Assembly (NCBI RefSeq): GCF_014279895.1
Contig: NZ_CP047954.1
Span: 62,001-126,000, forward strand
Source: Synechococcus sp. M16.1
Lineage (GTDB): Bacteria > Cyanobacteriota > Cyanobacteriia > PCC-6307 > Cyanobiaceae
Reading direction: 5' to 3'
DNA: 64,000 bases
In this document: piece after piece, positions 18,491 to 28,237 of the stretch
How positions within the stretch are numbered: the first letter of the stretch is position 1
Layout: every line of letters starts with the position of its first letter
Translations under genes and position numbers: made by a program
Notes under the pieces: generated by a model
Databases searched by the model: none
What the model was told of the DNA's origin: nothing
The model's input: only the letters and a program-made list of their open reading frames with translations

Positions 18491-21445
18491 TCAACCTGCC
18501 TCCTGCTGGCGATACAGAGCGTAGTAGCGCCCTTGCTTGGCCATCAATTCGTCGTGGCTTCCTATTTCCACGATGGCGCCTTGATGCATCATCACGATCA
18601 TGTCGGCATTGCGCACGGTTGAAAGTCGATGGGTCACAAAAAACACCGTGCAACCTTTGAGTGATTCCCGCAGGTTCTGGCAGACGCGTCGCTCTGTGTC
18701 GTAATCCAGAGCGCTTGTGGCTTCATCCATCACCAATAATTTGGGATTGGCAAGAATGGTGCGAGCAATCGCTAGGCGTTGTCGCTGACCACCAGAGAGG
18801 TTGGTGCCACGTTCACCCAGTTCGGTGCTGTAACCCGAAGGCAATTCCATGATGAAGTCGTGGGCGCAGGCAACAGCTGCTGCTTTTGCAATTTCCTCTC
18901 CGCTTGCATTCGGATCGGTCAAGGCCACGTTTTCGCTCACGCTTCCCGAAAACAACAAAGGCTCCTGAGGAACTATTCCGATTTGGCGACGAAGTGAATA
19001 CAGCTCGACCTTGTCGATGTCGTAACCATCGATCAGGATACGACCGTTTTCTGGTGAGTAGAGGCGAGGCAGCAGTTTCATCAGTGTGCTTTTGCCACTT
19101 CCGCTCTGACCAACCACCCCAACAAAAGTTCCAGGGGGAATGAAGAGATTGATGTTTTTAAGCACCTGCGGTTTGTCGGCACCAAAACGGAATTGCAGGT
19201 CTTCAAAGGTCACTGACCCGCAGATGGGTGGAAGATGGATCTTGCCTTGATCCAGTTCCGTTGATTCTTCTGGGGTATCGACGATGTCGGCGAGGCGCTC
19301 AAAGCTCACTCGCAATTCCTGGATGCGCTGCCAGATCGTCGACAGCCGCAACAACGGTTGGGTCACATAACCACTGATGATCCGGAAGGCAATCAACTGA
19401 CCGAGGGTGAGCTCACCGTTGAGCACCAGGCTGGCGCCCACCCAGAGGACCATCAGCTGTGAAAGTTTTTGAAAAACCTGACCGGTTTGGTTCAAAGCTG
19501 TGCCGGTTACAGTTTTTTCAAAAGTTCGGTTGATGTATTTGGCGTAACGTTCTTGCCATTTCCAACGGCTCACAATTTCTACGTTCTGCGCTTTCACCGT
19601 TTGAATGCCGGTGAGCACTTCGATCAGGTGGGATTGAGTGCTTGCGTTTTCTTCAGCAGCTTGGCGGAACTGCCGTCTGAACAGCGGTGCCCCAACCAGG
19701 GTGATGGCCACCTGAATTGGCACAACGATTAGTGCGATCAAGGTGAGCACCCAGCTGTAAAGGGCCATCACCAAGATGTAGATCACCGAAAACGCAGCAT
19801 CGATGATGGTGGTGAGAGCTTCACCGGTGAGGAAATTGCGGATCTTTTCCAGCTCGGCAATGCGTGTGCCCAGTTCACCCACAGGCCTGCGGTCGAAGTA
19901 ACCGACTGGCAGACGCAACAGGTGGTCTATGACCTCTGCGCCAAGGCGCATGTCAATTCTGTTGGTGGTATCTGCAAACAGGAAGGTCCTCAAGCTTCCT
20001 AATATGCCCTCAAAAACGGTGACCGCCACGAGGGCGATTCCCAACACTTGCAATGTGTCGAGGCTCCGCTGGGAAATCACCTTGTCGATGATCACTTGAA
20101 TTAGCAGTGGGTTGGCTAGCGTGAACAGCTGCACCACAAACGATGAGCCCAGCACCATCAGCAAGGTGGAGCGGTATCGCTGGATAGCTGGCAGGAACCA
20201 GCCGAAATTGAATTTGTCGTTGGGGGTGGCACTGGTGCGATCCACCAAGATCACCTCAAAGCCATCCGGAGCCTGTTTGGCGATTACCTCCGGGGCAAGC
20301 TCAAGCCAACCCAGACGGGGGTGCGCAACCAGCAGGCCATTGGAATCACTGCGTACCGCAACACCGAAGCTATCGCCCCATGCGATCAGGCAGGGCACAT
20401 TCATCCGCGTGCACAGACTTGCCGGCACCCTGGCGCCGGAGGCATGGAGTCCCATCCCGGCAGCAAGTTGGCCAAGCATGGGCAGATTGGGTTGCTTGCC
20501 CCGCCGCAGTGCATCGCGGATGGTTTTCTCCAGCGCATCCCGACGGAAGGGCAGTCCCATCACCTCGGCAAGCATGCGGAAGCAAGCCAAACTCTCCTGA
20601 AGCGCACCGTTTCCGGTGATCAGCGTCAATGTTGTTCGTGGATCTTTGCCAGTCAGGTTGAGGCTGGAACGGCTCGTTAGTTGGCTGATGCCATTGGCTT
20701 CTATTGCCGGTTCGTCCTGCTCTTTGCTTTGGGTTTGGCTGGTTTCGGAGGTATTTTTCCCGGCCCGGATTTGATCCACAACGGCGCGCGGCAGACTTAG
20801 AAGTCTTAAAGCGAAGGTTCCTTCGCTTCGCGGCAAACCATCAGCTGTTTCAAGCTCAGAATTGAGTGCGGCGCTGCTGTTGGCACTGGCCACAAAGGCC
20901 TGCTGTGTCTCATTGAGCGATTGGACGGCATCGGCTGTTGCTTCCAGGGCTTGGGCCGTGGGCATCACCTTGCTCAGCACATCCAGAAGACCAAATGGGG
21001 CCCGTTCGCTCTGGTTGAGCAAAGTGTTGATCAGGCTGGCTACCTCTGCTGGGAAGACGGTGCTATCGCACCAAGTACGGAAGCTGGTCTCACTGTTGTA
21101 GAGATCAGCGATCAGCGTGTCAGGCAAGGCCCATGCCTCAACGGCCGTGGCAGCACTCACCTCTTCACAGCCCTCGGCGCGGAGTAGAGAGGGCAGGCCC
21201 ACGAGATTGCCAGGGCCGAGCACAGCCAGGGTGTTGAGCTGACCATTGTGGTTTCCAAGCAACCGAGCCTTGCCGCTAAGGAGCAACAGAATCCGGTTTG
21301 GAATGATCGAATGATCGCTAAGTGCATGGCCGATGCTGAAGCGAACCAGGCTGCCCTCGGTTTTGATCCGCTCTAACCCCGCCTCTGAACAGGTCTTAAA
21401 CGCCGGGATGCTGGCGATGGCATCGAGTTGGGCGAAAACTGTCAT
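18491..21445 (-). CDS. Type I secretion ABC exporter with cNMP-binding-like and C39-like domains
   Basis: A 984-residue inner-membrane exporter. Residues ~1-150 resemble a cyclic-nucleotide-binding fold (RILLLLSGKARLLG, VLGPGNLVGLPSLL). A Ser/Glu-rich linker follows. Residues ~275-410 are a C39-peptidase-like domain in which no catalytic Cys-His pair is evident, as in HlyB-type exporters that hold but do not cleave their substrate. Then come six membrane helices and the ATPase: Walker A GQSGSGKST, signature LSGGQRQRLAIAR, Walker B LLVMDEATSALD and the switch His in THRLS. It lies between the PPIase gene (20 bp) and hlyD (1 bp), so this is very likely an operon exporting the RTX protein. Confidence 0.92.
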   Translation of the reverse strand: MTVFAQLDAIASIPAFKTCSEAGLERIKTEGSLVRFSIGHALSDHSIIPNRILLLLSGKARLLGNHNGQLNTLAVLGPGNLVGLPSLLRAEGCEEVSAATAVEAWALPDTLIADLYNSETSFRTWCDSTVFPAEVASLINTLLNQSERAPFGLLDVLSKVMPTAQALEATADAVQSLNETQQAFVASANSSAALNSELETADGLPRSEGTFALRLLSLPRAVVDQIRAGKNTSETSQTQSKEQDEPAIEANGISQLTSRSSLNLTGKDPRTTLTLITGNGALQESLACFRMLAEVMGLPFRRDALEKTIRDALRRGKQPNLPMLGQLAAGMGLHASGARVPASLCTRMNVPCLIAWGDSFGVAVRSDSNGLLVAHPRLGWLELAPEVIAKQAPDGFEVILVDRTSATPNDKFNFGWFLPAIQRYRSTLLMVLGSSFVVQLFTLANPLLIQVIIDKVISQRSLDTLQVLGIALVAVTVFEGILGSLRTFLFADTTNRIDMRLGAEVIDHLLRLPVGYFDRRPVGELGTRIAELEKIRNFLTGEALTTIIDAAFSVIYILVMALYSWVLTLIALIVVPIQVAITLVGAPLFRRQFRQAAEENASTQSHLIEVLTGIQTVKAQNVEIVSRWKWQERYAKYINRTFEKTVTGTALNQTGQVFQKLSQLMVLWVGASLVLNGELTLGQLIAFRIISGYVTQPLLRLSTIWQRIQELRVSFERLADIVDTPEESTELDQGKIHLPPICGSVTFEDLQFRFGADKPQVLKNINLFIPPGTFVGVVGQSGSGKSTLMKLLPRLYSPENGRILIDGYDIDKVELYSLRRQIGIVPQEPLLFSGSVSENVALTDPNASGEEIAKAAAVACAHDFIMELPSGYSTELGERGTNLSGGQRQRLAIARTILANPKLLVMDEATSALDYDTERRVCQNLRESLKGCTVFFVTHRLSTVRNADMIVMMHQGAIVEIGSHDELMAKQGRYYALYRQQEAG

Positions 21446-21465
21446 GCAGGTGAGATTCCGCCAAC

Positions 21466-22179
21466 TCAGGAGAGTCGCCGGATCTTACAGAGAACCCCCT
21501 CTCGAATCCACTCCTGAAAAAGTTCCTGGGCCATACGTTGTGCAGTGCCCTCATCAAAGCGAGCTGCCTCGTAGCGCTCCAGCCGGGCCACAAGCCACCA
21601 GTCTTCGATTCGGAAGGGTTCCAGCAGTTGGCCAGGCTGGCTGGTGCGCAGCCGTTCGCTCAGGGCCGGATGGGCATGGTTCAGGGGCACGGGTCCCACG
21701 ATGCCTTTCGTTTTCGCTTCCCGGCCCTGGCTGTGTTCAGCAGCTAGGTCGGCGAAGTTTGCTTCCCGGCCGGCGATTCGCAGATACAACTCCCGTGCCA
21801 GGAAGCCGTCGCGCACGCGCAATAGGCTGTACACCACACTGTCGAGCTGCTCTTTTTTGGCTAAGAAGCGTGCTTCAGCTTTGTGCTGGAACTGTGCCCA
21901 GCTGTGCTGCTGCACCCTCGCCGGCAGCTCTAGCTGCCAATGCAGGGCCTCCGCGTCCAGGCCGCGGGCCTGCAGGTGGCTCGCCAGCTGCTCGTCGTTC
22001 TCGATCTTGTGATTGCTGAGGTAGCCGTTCCAGAGCTGGTCACACTGTTCTTCACTCAACGCCACGCCCCCGACCGCCTCAGCCACTACCTCGGCCTTGA
22101 TCAGAGCTGACAGCAGATTGTGATGGCGCAGCAGTGCCAGCGCCTCGGGGGCCAGGTCTTCAATAGATAACTCGGGCAT
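21466..22179 (-). CDS. Parvulin-like peptidyl-prolyl isomerase of the type I secretion locus
   Basis: A 237-residue protein with a helical N-terminal chaperone-like domain (about 1-110) and a parvulin-like domain ([16 protein letters not shown], then [16 protein letters not shown]). The typical second half of the parvulin motif, GGDLG, is altered to KGIVGPVPL, as in a cyanobacterial subgroup. No signal peptide is seen, so it is probably cytosolic. It lies first in the operon, 20 bp ahead of the ABC exporter, which suggests it helps keep the secretion substrate foldable. The start at 22179 (MPELSIEDL) is preferred to 22191. It is divergent from secA. Confidence 0.75.
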   Translation of the reverse strand: MPELSIEDLAPEALALLRHHNLLSALIKAEVVAEAVGGVALSEEQCDQLWNGYLSNHKIENDEQLASHLQARGLDAEALHWQLELPARVQQHSWAQFQHKAEARFLAKKEQLDSVVYSLLRVRDGFLARELYLRIAGREANFADLAAEHSQGREAKTKGIVGPVPLNHAHPALSERLRTSQPGQLLEPFRIEDWWLVARLERYEAARFDEGTAQRMAQELFQEWIREGVLCKIRRLS

Positions 22180-22258
22180 GCGGCTTGACATCCGCTCCTC
22201 AATCTATGGCTCACTTTTGCTCGGTAGTCTGGTCGAAGTGCGCAACGCCAGAATCTCC

Positions 22259-25081
22259 ATGCTCAAGCTCCTGCTGGGTGATCCCAATGCCCGCAAGCTG
22301 AAGCGCTACCAGCCGATTGTTTCCGACATCAATCTGCTGGAAGAGGAGATCGTTCCCCTGAGTGACGATCAGCTGCGCGCAAGGACCAAGAGGTTTCAGG
22401 AGCAGCTGGCTTGCGCAGGCTCTCTTGATAATCAGCGCCCGATCCTGAATGAGATTTTGCCCGAGGCCTTTGCTGTGGTTCGCGAGGCGGCCAAGCGGGT
22501 GCTGGGCATGCGTCATTTCGATGTGCAGCTGATCGGCGGCATGGTGCTGCACGAGGGCCAGATCGCTGAGATGAAAACCGGCGAGGGCAAAACCCTGGTC
22601 GCTACCCTGCCGAGCTACCTCAACGCTCTCACCGGCCGCGGGGTTCATGTGGTGACGGTGAACGACTATCTCGCACGCCGAGATGCCGAGTGGATGGGCC
22701 AGGTGCACCGTTTCCTCGGCCTAACCGTGGGCTTGATTCAGCAGGACATGCGCCCGGAGGAGCGCCGGCGCAATTACAACTGCGATATCACCTACGCCAC
22801 CAACTCAGAGCTGGGCTTCGACTATTTGCGGGACAACATGGCCGCAGACATCAGTGAGGTGGTGCAGCGCGAGTTCCAATACTGCGTGATCGACGAGGTG
22901 GATTCGATCCTGATCGACGAAGCCCGAACCCCCCTGATCATTTCCGGTCAGGTGGAACGGCCCCAGGAGAAATACCAGCAGGCGGCAGAAGTGGCCAATG
23001 CCCTGGCCCGCGCTGCCGAGCTGGGCAAAGACGGCATTGATCCGGAAGGTGATTACGAGGTGGATGAAAAGCAGCGCAGCTGCACCCTCACCGATGAGGG
23101 CTTCGCCAAGGCCGAGCAGATGCTGGGGGTGGGGGATCTGTTCAACCCCCAGGATCCTTGGGCCCACTACATCACCAACGCCCTCAAGGCCAAGGAGCTG
23201 TTCGTCAAGGATGTGAATTACATCGTCCGCGATGGTGAGGCGGTGATCGTGGATGAGTTCACCGGCCGGGTGATGCCGGGCCGCCGATGGAGTGACGGCC
23301 AGCACCAGGCAATTGAGGCCAAAGAGGCATTACCGATCCAAGCGGAAACGCAGACCCTCGCTTCGATCACCTATCAGAACTTCTTTCTGCTGTATCCCCG
23401 TCTGGCTGGCATGACCGGTACGGCCAAAACGGAAGAGGTGGAATTCGAGAAGACCTACAAACTCGAAACCACGATCGTTCCCACCAACCGGGTGCGGGCC
23501 CGCCAGGACTGGGCCGATCAGGTGTACAAAACCGAAGCTGCCAAGTGGCGGGCTGTGGCCAACGAAACCGCTGAGATTCACAAGAACGGTCGGCCGGTGC
23601 TGGTGGGTACTACCTCCGTGGAGAAGAGCGAGCTGTTGAGTTCGCTGTTGGCGGAGCAGGAGATTCCCCACAACCTGCTCAATGCCAAGCCGGAAAACGT
23701 GGAGCGGGAATCCGAGATCGTGGCCCAGGCGGGTCGCGCTGGTGCCGTGACCATTGCCACCAACATGGCGGGCCGAGGTACCGACATCATCCTTGGTGGC
23801 AACAGCGATTACATGGCCCGCTTGAAGTTGCGGGAGGTGCTGCTGGGCCGTTTGGTGAAGCCTGAGGACGACCACAAGCCGCCGGTGCCCTTGCAGCGCA
23901 GTGCTGCGGGTGGATTTGCTGATGCTGCTGCGCCTTCTCTACCCCGCAGCGGTGAGAGCCTCTACCCCTGCTCCCTCACCGACGACACTGATCAGGCTCT
24001 CGGCCAGTTGGCTCGTGATCTGGTCAAGGCCTGGGGCGACCGTGCCCTCACGGTGATTGAGTTGGAGGAACGCATCGCCACCGCCGCTGAAAAAGCTCCC
24101 ACCGAAGACCCCCAGATTCAGGCGTTGCGCGAAGCGATCGCCCGGGTGAAAGTGGAATATGACGCTGTGGTGAAGCAGGAGGAAGCCCGCGTGCGCGAGG
24201 CCGGTGGTTTGCATGTGATCGGCACCGAACGGCATGAGTCCCGCCGGGTGGACAACCAGTTGCGGGGCCGGGCTGGCCGCCAGGGCGACCCGGGCTCCAC
24301 CCGCTTTTTCCTTTCTTTGGGCGACAACCTGCTGCGCATCTTCGGGGGTGATCGTGTTGCCGGCTTGATGAATGCCTTCCGCGTGGAGGAAGACATGCCG
24401 ATCGAATCCGGCATGCTCACCCGTTCGCTGGAGGGGGCCCAGAAGAAGGTGGAGACCTATTACTACGACATCCGCAAGCAGGTGTTCGAGTACGACGAGG
24501 TGATGAACAACCAGCGCAGGGCCGTGTATTCCGAACGCCGGCGGGTGTTGGATGGTCGCGCCCTTAAGAAACAGGTGATCGGCTACGGCGAACGCACCAT
24601 GGGCGAGATCGTGGAGGCTTATGTGAATCCTGATCTGCCGCCTGAGGAATGGGATCTGGGCCAGCTGGTGGGCAAGGTGAAGGAGTTCATCTACCTGCTG
24701 GAGGATCTCACCCCTGATCAGGTGCAGGGCCTCGGCATGGATGAACTCAAGGCCTTCCTGCAGGAGCAACTGCGCAACGCCTACGACCTCAAGGAGGGCC
24801 AGATCGAACAGCAGCGTCCGGGGCTGATGCGGGAGGCCGAGCGTTTCTTCATCCTTCAGCAGATCGATACCCTCTGGAGGGAACACCTGCAGGCGATGGA
24901 TGCCCTGCGCGAATCGGTGGGCCTGCGCGGTTACGGCCAGAAGGATCCGCTGATCGAATACAAGAACGAGGGCTACGACATGTTCCTCGAGATGATGACC
25001 AACATGCGCCGCAACGTGATCTATTCGATGTTCATGTTCCAGCCTGCTCAGTCACAGCCGGTCACGAACACAGTCTCCTGA
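22259..25081 (+). CDS. secA: Preprotein translocase ATPase SecA
   Basis: Motor ATPase that drives proteins through SecYEG in the cytoplasmic and thylakoid membranes. The 940 residues carry Walker [15 protein letters not shown] (about 105-118), DEAD-like [17 protein letters not shown], the preprotein cross-linking domain, NBD2 motifs ([23 protein letters not shown]) and the scaffold domain. An insertion rich in Pro/Ser/Ala near residues 545-575 is typical of cyanobacterial SecA. The C-terminal zinc-binding SecB tail is absent, also normal for this group. The start is ATG at 22259 ([10 protein letters not shown]); the upstream extension is not family-like. Confidence 0.97.
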   Translation: MLKLLLGDPNARKLKRYQPIVSDINLLEEEIVPLSDDQLRARTKRFQEQLACAGSLDNQRPILNEILPEAFAVVREAAKRVLGMRHFDVQLIGGMVLHEGQIAEMKTGEGKTLVATLPSYLNALTGRGVHVVTVNDYLARRDAEWMGQVHRFLGLTVGLIQQDMRPEERRRNYNCDITYATNSELGFDYLRDNMAADISEVVQREFQYCVIDEVDSILIDEARTPLIISGQVERPQEKYQQAAEVANALARAAELGKDGIDPEGDYEVDEKQRSCTLTDEGFAKAEQMLGVGDLFNPQDPWAHYITNALKAKELFVKDVNYIVRDGEAVIVDEFTGRVMPGRRWSDGQHQAIEAKEALPIQAETQTLASITYQNFFLLYPRLAGMTGTAKTEEVEFEKTYKLETTIVPTNRVRARQDWADQVYKTEAAKWRAVANETAEIHKNGRPVLVGTTSVEKSELLSSLLAEQEIPHNLLNAKPENVERESEIVAQAGRAGAVTIATNMAGRGTDIILGGNSDYMARLKLREVLLGRLVKPEDDHKPPVPLQRSAAGGFADAAAPSLPRSGESLYPCSLTDDTDQALGQLARDLVKAWGDRALTVIELEERIATAAEKAPTEDPQIQALREAIARVKVEYDAVVKQEEARVREAGGLHVIGTERHESRRVDNQLRGRAGRQGDPGSTRFFLSLGDNLLRIFGGDRVAGLMNAFRVEEDMPIESGMLTRSLEGAQKKVETYYYDIRKQVFEYDEVMNNQRRAVYSERRRVLDGRALKKQVIGYGERTMGEIVEAYVNPDLPPEEWDLGQLVGKVKEFIYLLEDLTPDQVQGLGMDELKAFLQEQLRNAYDLKEGQIEQQRPGLMREAERFFILQQIDTLWREHLQAMDALRESVGLRGYGQKDPLIEYKNEGYDMFLEMMTNMRRNVIYSMFMFQPAQSQPVTNTVS

Positions 25082-25095
25082 GCGGAGATTTTTTG
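25072..25095 (+). terminator. Intrinsic terminator of secA
   Basis: TCTCC (25074-25078) and GGAGA (25084-25088) flank a 5-nt loop that contains the secA stop codon and are followed by six T. Confidence 0.7.
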
Positions 25096-25099
25096 TTTG

Positions 25100-26449
25100 T
25101 TAGTTGTCAGTTTCCTTTAATCCAGTCAGCTCAGGGGTTGTGCTTGTTAAATCCACAATCCCGAAACCGTAGTTTGTTGTCCTAGGGAGAAGAACTCTCA
25201 GCAAATACCCATCCACGAGTCGGTGGAGATAAATTTTTTCAGGACAATTCCATGCACCGGCATTGAGAAAGTAGAGCCCAGCCTGCAGCCGGCCATCGAA
25301 GTGGAAACGACAGCCGAAGCTCTTGCCGGAACGGATGGGCGGTAGGCACTGACCAAGCTCGGGGAAGCGTTGGCCGGTAATCACCTGGCCTGATTTGTCG
25401 GTGAGGCTGCAGGCCAGTTCAAGATTGCTGATGTCTTCATCGGCATGATATTTCAGCTCAACGCAGAACCCTTCGCCTTGGTGCAGCATGTTGCAGCGTT
25501 CACCGTGGGTGTCGAGGATCTGGATCGACTCAATTCGGAGCCCTCTGCTGGGATAGGCAAGTGTGCTTTCAGGTTTCAAGGTTGGGTCGTAGCCACTGCA
25601 ATTTGCCGCAGGCGATGTTGCTTCCAGATTTCTTGGTTTTCTCGCGAGGTGAGGTGATTCTGATTCCAGCTTCTGGAACAGGCTCTGGGCCTGGTCGCGC
25701 CAGCCCTCCGGGCTGCTGTTGATCAGTCGTTGATAGATGGTGGTGATGCTTTTGGGTCGGCCAAGAAATTCCAGCTGGCCTCTGTGTAGCAGCATGGCCT
25801 GATCGCAGTGCTGCAGGATCTGGCCGCAGTTGTGCGTCACCAACAGGATGGAGGTGCCATTGGCCTTGAGCGTCTCCAGGTGCTTAAAGCACTTGCGTTG
25901 GAAGAATTCATCGCCGACGGCCAGCGCTTCATCCACCACCAGCACATCCGGCTGAATGTTGGCTTGCACAGCAAAGGCCAGCCGCAGCGCCATGCCACTG
26001 GAGTAAGTCTTCACCGGTTGGTGAACGAAGTCACCAATGTCGGCAAAGGTAAGGATGGCGTCCAGGTTGGCGTCCGTCTCCTCCTGGCTCAGACCCAGCA
26101 GCGCCGCATTGAGATAGATGTTCTCGAGGCCGGTGAACTCCGGGTTGAACCCGCTGCCCAATTCAAGCAGTGCCGCCACCCGCCCTTCGATCGCCACGCT
26201 GCCGCTGGTGGGAGTGAGCGTGCCGCAGAGCAGTTGCAGCAGCGTGCTCTTGCCGGAGCCGTTGCGGCCCACCACACCCATAGTTTGCCCCGCTTTCAAG
26301 GCGAAGCTCACATCCCTCAGGGCCCAGAACGGTTCATAGAAGTTGCGCTTTCCGCGCCACAAACCCTGAGCGAGGCGAGCGCGCGGTGAAGGAAACACGC
26401 GATAGCACTTGCTGAGCTGCTGGGCTTGGATTGTGATCGGGTCAGCCAT
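25100..26449 (-). CDS. Wzt-like ATPase of a polysaccharide ABC exporter
   Basis: The 449-residue cytosolic ATPase pairs with the permease just upstream to export a lipid-linked glycan. It has Walker A GRNGSGKSTLL (about 63-73), the signature YSSGMALRLAFA, Walker B VLVVDEALAVGD and a His switch (VTHN). From about residue 290 a C-terminal beta-sandwich of the Wzt-C type follows (LRIESIQILDTHGE, YLLRVLLPRT). Such domains recognise the non-reducing-end cap of the glycan before export, so a terminal modification by nearby enzymes may be the recognition tag; this last point is inference. It is 15 bp downstream of the permease gene. Confidence 0.92.
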   Translation of the reverse strand: MADPITIQAQQLSKCYRVFPSPRARLAQGLWRGKRNFYEPFWALRDVSFALKAGQTMGVVGRNGSGKSTLLQLLCGTLTPTSGSVAIEGRVAALLELGSGFNPEFTGLENIYLNAALLGLSQEETDANLDAILTFADIGDFVHQPVKTYSSGMALRLAFAVQANIQPDVLVVDEALAVGDEFFQRKCFKHLETLKANGTSILLVTHNCGQILQHCDQAMLLHRGQLEFLGRPKSITTIYQRLINSSPEGWRDQAQSLFQKLESESPHLARKPRNLEATSPAANCSGYDPTLKPESTLAYPSRGLRIESIQILDTHGERCNMLHQGEGFCVELKYHADEDISNLELACSLTDKSGQVITGQRFPELGQCLPPIRSGKSFGCRFHFDGRLQAGLYFLNAGAWNCPEKIYLHRLVDGYLLRVLLPRTTNYGFGIVDLTSTTPELTGLKETDN

Positions 26450-26464
26450 GGTTCAGATCTCCGT

Positions 26465-27286
26465 TCACATCACATCGGCAAAGCCGCGGCGTGCTTCCTG
26501 GAAGAGCCGGAAGCACAGTTCACACAGCACAACGCTGAGAGGCAAACCCAGGCAGAGATACAACGGAGACGGCCCTTGCCCACTCACCAGCACGGCCCGT
26601 GTTTCCTCGATCACCAGCACCAGCGGATTCAACCCCAGCACGGGTTGCCAGCGTTCGGGTAGGGCCGAAACCGGATAAAAAATCGCACTTAAGAACATCA
26701 ACACACTCAAACCCACATTCACCAGCTGCGGCAGGTCACGCAGGTAGACGCCCAGCGCTGAAAGCAACCAGCACAGCCCGAGGCATCCGAGCAGCAGGGG
26801 CAGCCACACCACCGGCAGCCAAAGCGCAGTGAGCGGAATGGATCCTTGCGCGATCAGCTCGAACAGCCCTAACACCACCAAACTGGTGCAGGCATGAAAC
26901 GCAGCCGCTCCCACGGCCACGGCACTAAGCAGCTCGAGCGGGAAGATCACCTTGGTGACGTAGCTCGGTTGGCTCAACACCAGGGTGGGTGCTTTGCCGA
27001 TGCATTCCGCGAACAGGCTGTAAACGATCAAGCCCGCGAACAGGTTGATGGCAAAGCCAATCGGCCCCGCCTCCTGCAGGTCGGGCCAGCGTGCTTTGAA
27101 CACCGTGGAGAACACGAAGGTGTATACCGCAAGCATCAGCAGCGGGTTGAGCAGGGTCCAGCCCCAGCCCAGCAACGATCCCCGGTAGCGGGAGGCGACT
27201 TCGCGTTCGGTGAGCCGCCAGAGGATGGTGGGATTGCGGGTGAGGGCGCCGAAAGCCTTGAGTGATCGCTGCATGGGAACTCTCAT
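26465..27286 (-). CDS. Wzm-like permease of a polysaccharide ABC exporter
   Basis: A 273-residue ABC-2 type permease with six predicted membrane helices. It has the typical N-terminal amphipathic segment (LWRLTEREVASRYRGSLLGWGW) and the late LNPLVLVIEETRAVL segment seen in Wzm/TagG proteins. It forms the membrane channel with the Wzt-like ATPase. The start at 27286 gives an ATGA overlap with the upstream glycosyltransferase stop, which supports translational coupling; the longer frame from 27361 is not family-like. Confidence 0.93.
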   Translation of the reverse strand: MRVPMQRSLKAFGALTRNPTILWRLTEREVASRYRGSLLGWGWTLLNPLLMLAVYTFVFSTVFKARWPDLQEAGPIGFAINLFAGLIVYSLFAECIGKAPTLVLSQPSYVTKVIFPLELLSAVAVGAAAFHACTSLVVLGLFELIAQGSIPLTALWLPVVWLPLLLGCLGLCWLLSALGVYLRDLPQLVNVGLSVLMFLSAIFYPVSALPERWQPVLGLNPLVLVIEETRAVLVSGQGPSPLYLCLGLPLSVVLCELCFRLFQEARRGFADVM

Positions 27287-28164
27287 CCGGCCTTGTGGGG
27301 AAAGCTGTTCAGATAGCTGCGGAAGGAGGGATGGCCATGCTCCACCTGCAGGAATCGCCAATGCTCCAGGCTGGGCTTCATCACCGGATAGCGATGCAGC
27401 ACAGTGAGGGTGGCGGCGGTTTCCAGCGGTCCTACGAACCCTTCACGCGGCAGGGGTTGCTGACTGAGCTCTTCGGCTTGTTGGGCACTCACCACGAAAC
27501 ATCCGGAATGGGGGTTGTCAGTGAGATCGAAGTGCACGGGTTCTTTTCCTCCGTACAGCCCTTGAGCGGCATTGGCTTGCGGCTGCATGAAGCGGCCAAT
27601 GAACTGGGGAGCAAGGGGGCCATCGACGAGCAATTGATGAATTCCCGCCTGATGCACGGGTTCATAGCGGTGGGGCATCAATGAAAAACGATGCTCGGTT
27701 TTCTCAAGAAACCAGCGTTGCTTGTCGAAGAAGGCAGGGTCGTGGATCACCAGATCGTCTTCCAGATACATCAGCAGGTCGGCTCCGGCACGGTTGGCGA
27801 TCAGGTGATCACGGCAGGCCAGGGGCAGCTCCCGGGGATTGTCGGGTTGCAGCTGAACCACCTCGATCCGCGGGCCGAAGAGGTCCAACACCTGAGTCAG
27901 CTGGTGTTCGCCATCCGTGCACACACTGATCTGCAGCTCGAGTGGCGGCAGATTGGCTGGAGCATGGTCGATCCGCTTCTCATGGATATTGAGAACAGTG
28001 ATCTCCGCTTGGCGTTGCAGCCCGAGCAGACTGTGCAAGCAACGGTTCAGGGCTAAGGAACGCTGAAACTGACCTCCTGCTCTCAGTGAGCCGTAGCCAT
28101 GGGGATTGGCGGATGGGTCAGATGCGTCCCGGGTGTAGTGGGGAATGCAGACGTGAACGCGCAT
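27283..28164 (-). CDS. Glycosyltransferase-like protein of the glycan locus
   Basis: A 293-residue soluble protein starting MRVHVCIPHYTR. It has an alternating beta-alpha pattern and a DXD-like metal/nucleotide-sugar motif in LLMYLEDDLVIHD (about residues 140-152), as in GT-A fold enzymes. Later segments HSGCFVVSAQQAEEL and FVGPLETAATLTV could line the acceptor site. I could not place it in a specific CAZy family, so donor and acceptor are unknown. The ATG at 28164 is the family-like start. It overlaps the Wzm gene by 4 bp and follows the GT4 gene by 73 bp, so all four are probably one transcript. Confidence 0.65.
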   Translation of the reverse strand: MRVHVCIPHYTRDASDPSANPHGYGSLRAGGQFQRSLALNRCLHSLLGLQRQAEITVLNIHEKRIDHAPANLPPLELQISVCTDGEHQLTQVLDLFGPRIEVVQLQPDNPRELPLACRDHLIANRAGADLLMYLEDDLVIHDPAFFDKQRWFLEKTEHRFSLMPHRYEPVHQAGIHQLLVDGPLAPQFIGRFMQPQANAAQGLYGGKEPVHFDLTDNPHSGCFVVSAQQAEELSQQPLPREGFVGPLETAATLTVLHRYPVMKPSLEHWRFLQVEHGHPSFRSYLNSFPHKAG

Positions 28165-28237
28165 GACTCGTTGGGAGTGCAGATCTAGGCGTTCTCGCCG
28201 AGAAGCGTAGAAGCGTACCCCTGTTTTTCCTCTCGGC

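Noticed and set aside
18491-21445. Active C39 peptidase cleaving a double-glycine leader
   Set aside because: The peptidase-like region has no evident catalytic Cys-His pair, and the neighbouring RTX protein has no double-glycine leader.
13700-22200. Integrase or direct repeat of the tRNA-Gly 3' end marking an integrated element
   Set aside because: No recombinase gene and no second copy of the tRNA end was noticed by eye in the block.
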